From Crossaster papposus (lineage: Eukaryota; Echinodermata; Asteroidea; Velatida; Solasteridae): a DNA stretch of 64,000 nucleotides. The position numbers and the translations under genes are program-made. Of this stretch, positions 60,822-64,000 are shown in pieces. Under the pieces are notes generated by a model that was not told the DNA's origin, did not search any database, and saw only the letters and a list, made by a program, of their open reading frames with translations. The DNA is taken from contig JBAIAA010000900.1 in assembly GCA_037893245.1 (NCBI GenBank), positions 744,001-808,000 on the forward strand, in the 5' to 3' direction. Each line of letters opens with the position of its first letter. Position 1 is the stretch's first letter.

Positions 60822-61713
60822 AATTACAAGATTGAAATTATAATTCCATTACCGAATGCTACAACTATCTCAAATATAATCCCATATGGTCTAGTGGTTA
60901 GGATCCGGCGTTTTCACCGCCGTGGCCCGGGTTCGATTCCCGGTGTGGGAGGTTTTTCTTTTTAATTACAAGAGTGAAATTATAATTCCATTACCGAATG
61001 CTACAACTGTCTCAATTATAATCCCATATGGTCTAGTGGTTAGGATCCGGCGTTTTCACCGCCGTGGCCCGGGTTCGATTCCCGGTGTGGGAGTTTTTTA
61101 AATTTTTATTACAAGAGTGAAATTATAATTCCCTTCCCGAATGCTACAACTATCTCAAATATAATCCCATATGGTCTAGTGGTTAGGATCCGGCGTTTTC
61201 ACCGCCGTGGCCCGGGTTCGATTCCCGGTGTGGGAGGTTTTTCTTTTTAATTACAAGAGTGAAATTATAATTCCATTACCGAATGCTACAACTATCTCAA
61301 ATATAATCCCATATGGTCTAGTGGTTAGGATCCGGCGTTTTCACCGCCGTGGCCCGGGTTCGATTCCCGGTGTGGGAGTTTTTTAAATTTTTATTACACG
61401 AGTGAAATTATAATTCCATTCCCGAATGCTACAACTACCTTCAACATAATCCCATATGGTCTAGTGGTTAGGATCCGGCGTTTTCACCGCCGTGGCCCGG
61501 GTTCGATTCCCGGTGTGGGAAATGTTTTCTTAATTACAAGAGTGAAATTATAATTCCATTACCGAATGCTACAACTACCTCTAACATAATCCCATATGGT
61601 CTAGTGGTTAGGATCCGGCGTTTTCACCGCCGTGGGCCGGGTTCGATTCCCGGTGTGGGAGGTTTTTCTTTTTAATTACAAGAGTAAAATTATAATTCCA
61701 TTACCGAATGCTA

Positions 61714-61725
61714 CCTGGTGTGGGA
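61714..61725 (+). pseudogene. tRNA-Glu 3' remnant
   Basis: Between 61590 and 61797; 2473-bp counterpart of 59241. Confidence 0.88.
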
Positions 61726-63334
61726 GGTTTTTCTTTTTAATTACAAGATTGAAATTTTAATTCCATTACCGAATGCTACAACTGTCTCAAATATAATCCC
61801 ATATGGTCTAGTGGTTAGGATCCGGCGCTTTCACCGCCGTGGCCCGGGTTCGATTCCCGGTGTGGGAGTTTTTAAAATTTGTATTACAAGAGTGAAATTA
61901 TAATTCCATTCCCGAATGCTACAACTACCTTCAACATAATCCCATATGGTCTAGTGGTTAGAATCCGGCGTTTTCACCACCGTGGCCCGGGTTCGATTCC
62001 CGGTGTGGGAGATTTTTTCTTAATTACAAGAGTGAAATTATAATTCCATTACCGAATGCTACAACTACCTCTAACATAATCCCATATGGTCTAGTGGTTA
62101 GGATCCGGCGTTTTCACCGCCGTGGCCCGGGTTCGATTCCCGGTGTGTGAAGTTTTTCTTTTTAATTACAAGAGTGAAATTATAATTCCATTACCGAATG
62201 CTACAACTATCTCAAATATAATCCCATATGGTCTAGTGGTTAGGATCCGGCGTTTTCACCGCCGTGGCCCAGGTTCGATTCCCGGTGTGGGAGATTTTTT
62301 CTTAATTATAAGAGTGAAATTATAATTCCATTACCGAATGCTACAACTACCTCTAACATAATCCCATATGGTCTAGTGGTTAGGATCCGGCGTTTTCACC
62401 GCCGTGGCCCGGGTTCGATTCCCGGTGTGGGAGTTTTTTTTTTTAATTACAAGATTGAAATTATAATTCCATTACCGAATGCTACAACTATCTCAAATAT
62501 AATCCCATATGGTCTAGTGGTTAGGATCCGGCGTTTTCACCGCCGTGGCCCGGGTTCGATTCCCGGTGTGGGAGTTTTTTAAATTTTTATTACACGAGTG
62601 AAATTATAATTCCATTCCCGAATGCTACAACTACCTTCAACATAATCCCATATGGTCTAGTGGTTAGGATCCGGCGTTTTCACCGCCGTGGCCCGGGTTC
62701 GATTCCCGGTGTGGGAAATGTTTTCTTAATTACAAGAGTGAAATTATAATTCCATTACCGAATGCTACAACTACCTCTAACATAATCCCATATGGTCTAG
62801 TGGTTAGGATCCGGCGTTTTCACCGCCGTGGCCCGGGTTCGATTCCCGGTGTGGGAGATTTTTTCTTAATTATAAGAGTGAAATTATAATTCCATTACCG
62901 AATGCTACAACTACCTCTAACATAATCCCATATGGTCTAGTGGTTAGGATCCGGCGTTTTCACCGCCGTGGCCCGGGTTCGATTCCCGGTGTGGGAGGTT
63001 TTTCTTTTTAATTACAAGAGTGAAATTATAATTCCATTACCGAATGCTACAACTGTCTCAATTATAATCCCATATGGTCTAGTGGTTAGGATCCGGCGTT
63101 TTCACCGCCGTGGCCCGGGTTCGATTCCCGGTGTGGAAGTTTTTTAAATTTGTATTACAAGAGTGAAATTATAATTCCATTCCCGAATGCTACAATTACC
63201 TTCAACATAATCCCATATGGTCTAGTGGTTAGGATCCGGCGTTTTCACCGCCGTGGCCCGGGTTCGATTCCCGGTGTGGGAGGTTTTTCTTTTTAATTAC
63301 AAGATTGAAATTATAATTCCATTACCGTATGCTA

Positions 63335-63346
63335 CCTGGTGTGGGA
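63335..63346 (+). pseudogene. tRNA-Glu 3' remnant, rightmost
   Basis: Between 63211 and 63418. The preceding spacer reads CCGTATGCTAC and comes from the AGATTG sub-form. Confidence 0.88.
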
Positions 63347-63985
63347 GGTTTTTCTTTTTAATTACAAGATTGAAATTTTAATTCCATTACCGAATGCTAC
63401 AACTGTCTCAAATATAATCCCATATGGTCTAGTGGTTAGGATCCGGCGTTTTCACCGCCGTGGCCCGGGTTCGATTCCCGGTGTGGGAGTTTTTTAAATT
63501 TTTATTACAAGAGTGAAATTATAATTCCCTTCCCGAATGCTACAACTATCTCAAATATAATCCCATATGGTCTAGTGGTTAGGATCCGGCGTTTTCACCG
63601 CCGTGGCCCGGGTTCGATTCCCGGTGTGGGAGGTTTTTCTTTTTAATTACAAGAGTGAAATTATAATTCCATTACCGAATGCTACAACTATCTCAAATAT
63701 AATCCCATATGGTCTAGTGGTTAGGATCCGGCGTTTTCACCGCCGTGGCCCGGGTTCGATTCCCGGTGTGGGAGTTTTTTAAATTTTTATTACACGAGTG
63801 AAATTATAATTCCATTCCCGAATGCTACAACTACCTTCAACATAATCCCATATGGTCTAGTGGTTAGGATCCGGCGTTTTCACCGCCGTGGCCCGGGTTC
63901 GATTCCCGGTGTGGGAAATGTTTTCTTAATTACAAGAGTGAAATTATAATTCCATTACCGAATGCTACAACTACCTCTAACATAA

Positions 63986-64000
63986 TCCCATATGGTCTAG
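63986..64000 (+). tRNA. tRNA-Glu(UUC), partial at window edge
   Basis: The first 15 bases of copy 438 (acceptor 5' strand and most of the A box) are present before the window ends. The array therefore continues to the right. Confidence 0.9.

Larger units (their letters stand above)
58123..62997 (+). repeat. Tandem duplication at 2473-bp offset (17 genes)
   Basis: Genes 58123-60030 match 60596-62503 at 2473 bp. Genes 60174-60454 match 62646-62926 at 2472 bp, because one T tract is a base shorter. Shared private marks are GTGGGCCGG (59117/61590), CCCAGGTTCG (59749/62222) and AGAGTAAAATT. Confidence 0.87.
60174..63917 (+). tRNA. tRNA-Glu(UUC) copies 412-437
   Basis: Starts: 60174, 60314, 60454, 60596, 60739, 60880, 61022, 61165, 61307, 61450, 61590, 61797, 61940dk, 62080, 62222, 62362, 62503, 62646, 62786, 62926, 63068, 63211, 63418, 63561, 63703, 63846. 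Copies 60596 and 61797 carry T32 to C. The copy at 61590 has a GTGGGCC change shared with 59117. The copy at 62222 has CCCAGG in the T stem, shared with 59749. The copy at 62080 ends GTGTGTGA. Confidence 0.93.
1..64000 (+). repeat. Tandem tRNA-Glu(UUC) gene array, 437 complete copies plus one partial
   Basis: The whole window is a head-to-tail, single-orientation array of one gene plus its spacer. The basic period is 139-144 bp, made of about 72 bp of tRNA gene and 68-71 bp of AT-rich spacer. Both window edges lie inside the array (left in a spacer, right in a gene), so its true length is unknown and larger. The only length exceptions are 31 inserted 65-bp remnant modules and a few 1-3 nt indels. 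Every copy has anticodon TTC except the expanded-loop lineage. Spacers are homologous to each other, which excludes a CRISPR array. No poly-A, LINE-like tail or target-site duplication is visible, which argues against SINEs. Counts come from manual reading and could be off by a copy or two. Confidence 0.97.

Noticed and set aside
96..62582. Dozens of + strand open reading frames of 60-124 codons with shared peptides such as IIPYGLVVRIRRF
   Set aside because: They are translations through the tRNA gene and spacer repeat. The peptide IPYGLVVRIRRF is the tRNA sequence itself. The frames arise because one reading frame of the 142-bp unit lacks stops, and they shift frame from unit to unit. There is no independent coding signal.
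1..64000. CRISPR-like alternation of conserved and less conserved segments
   Set aside because: The 'spacers' are homologous to each other, not unique. The conserved part is a 72-nt foldable tRNA gene with Pol III signals, and there are no cas genes.
1..64000. tRNA-derived SINE family
   Set aside because: Copies are strictly head to tail at a fixed period, with an intact tRNA 3' half and immediate terminators. I see no tRNA-unrelated body, LINE-like tail, poly-A or target-site duplication.
1..64000. Organellar or bacterial tRNA cluster
   Set aside because: Only one tRNA species is present, no CCA is encoded, and consensus A and B boxes and Pol III T-tracts accompany the genes. No organellar protein or rRNA gene is visible.
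1..64000. Genes or repeats on the minus strand
   Set aside because: All units are in the + orientation. I saw no inverted copy and no reading frame or RNA gene on the opposite strand beyond the complement of the repeat.
1..64000. Naming a species from the tRNA and spacer
   Set aside because: The tRNA is only animal-like from memory and the spacer matches nothing I recognise. A database search of the spacer and of the consensus tRNA would be needed.

Overview
The whole 64 kb window is one uninterrupted head-to-tail array of a single nuclear-type tRNA gene, tRNA-Glu with anticodon UUC. Reading the + strand by eye I place 437 complete copies and one copy cut by the right edge (63986-64000). There are also 31 short remnants that keep only the 3' tail of the gene. 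Each copy is about 72 nt including the discriminator base. It folds as a 7-bp acceptor stem, short D arm, 5-bp anticodon stem with a 7-nt TTTTCAC loop, 4-nt variable loop and 5-bp T stem with a TTCGATT loop. Each carries matches to the internal A box and B box of RNA polymerase III genes. Most are followed at once by a T4-T11 tract that should terminate Pol III. No 3' CCA is encoded. These features indicate a eukaryotic nuclear genome. The acceptor, D-arm and T-arm sequences look animal-like to me from memory, but species and phylum cannot be fixed from this window.

Layout: the usual gene-to-gene distance is 139-144 bp (about 72 bp of gene and 68-71 bp of AT-rich spacer). It rises to about 207 bp wherever a 65-bp remnant module is inserted. 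No stretch longer than about 135 bp lacks a tRNA gene. Spacers fall into a few families, defined by the T-rich 3' flank of one gene and by the 15 bases before the next. These families and several marked gene variants recur in a fixed order, giving a higher-order repeat of about 2.2 kb (about 15 genes plus one remnant, clearest at 52050-54234). On top of this lie nearly exact tandem duplications, with gene-start offsets of 710, 920, 1199, 1558, 1698, 1763, 1908, 2473, 3321/3460, 3747, 4452 and 4516 bp. This is the pattern expected from repeated unequal exchange.

Functional versus decayed copies: roughly 345 copies lack the recurrent lesions I tracked (some still have private changes). Recurrent variant lineages are: 18 copies with an expanded T7/T8 anticodon loop; 29 with C56 changed to A in the T loop and B box; 14 with C27 changed to A (14.9-28.0 kb only); 24 with G23 changed to A; 18 with G40 changed to A (15 of these have both). 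I found no protein-coding gene, mobile element, CRISPR array, rRNA, or any other tRNA species on either strand. The many short + strand reading frames are translations of the tRNA/spacer repeat.
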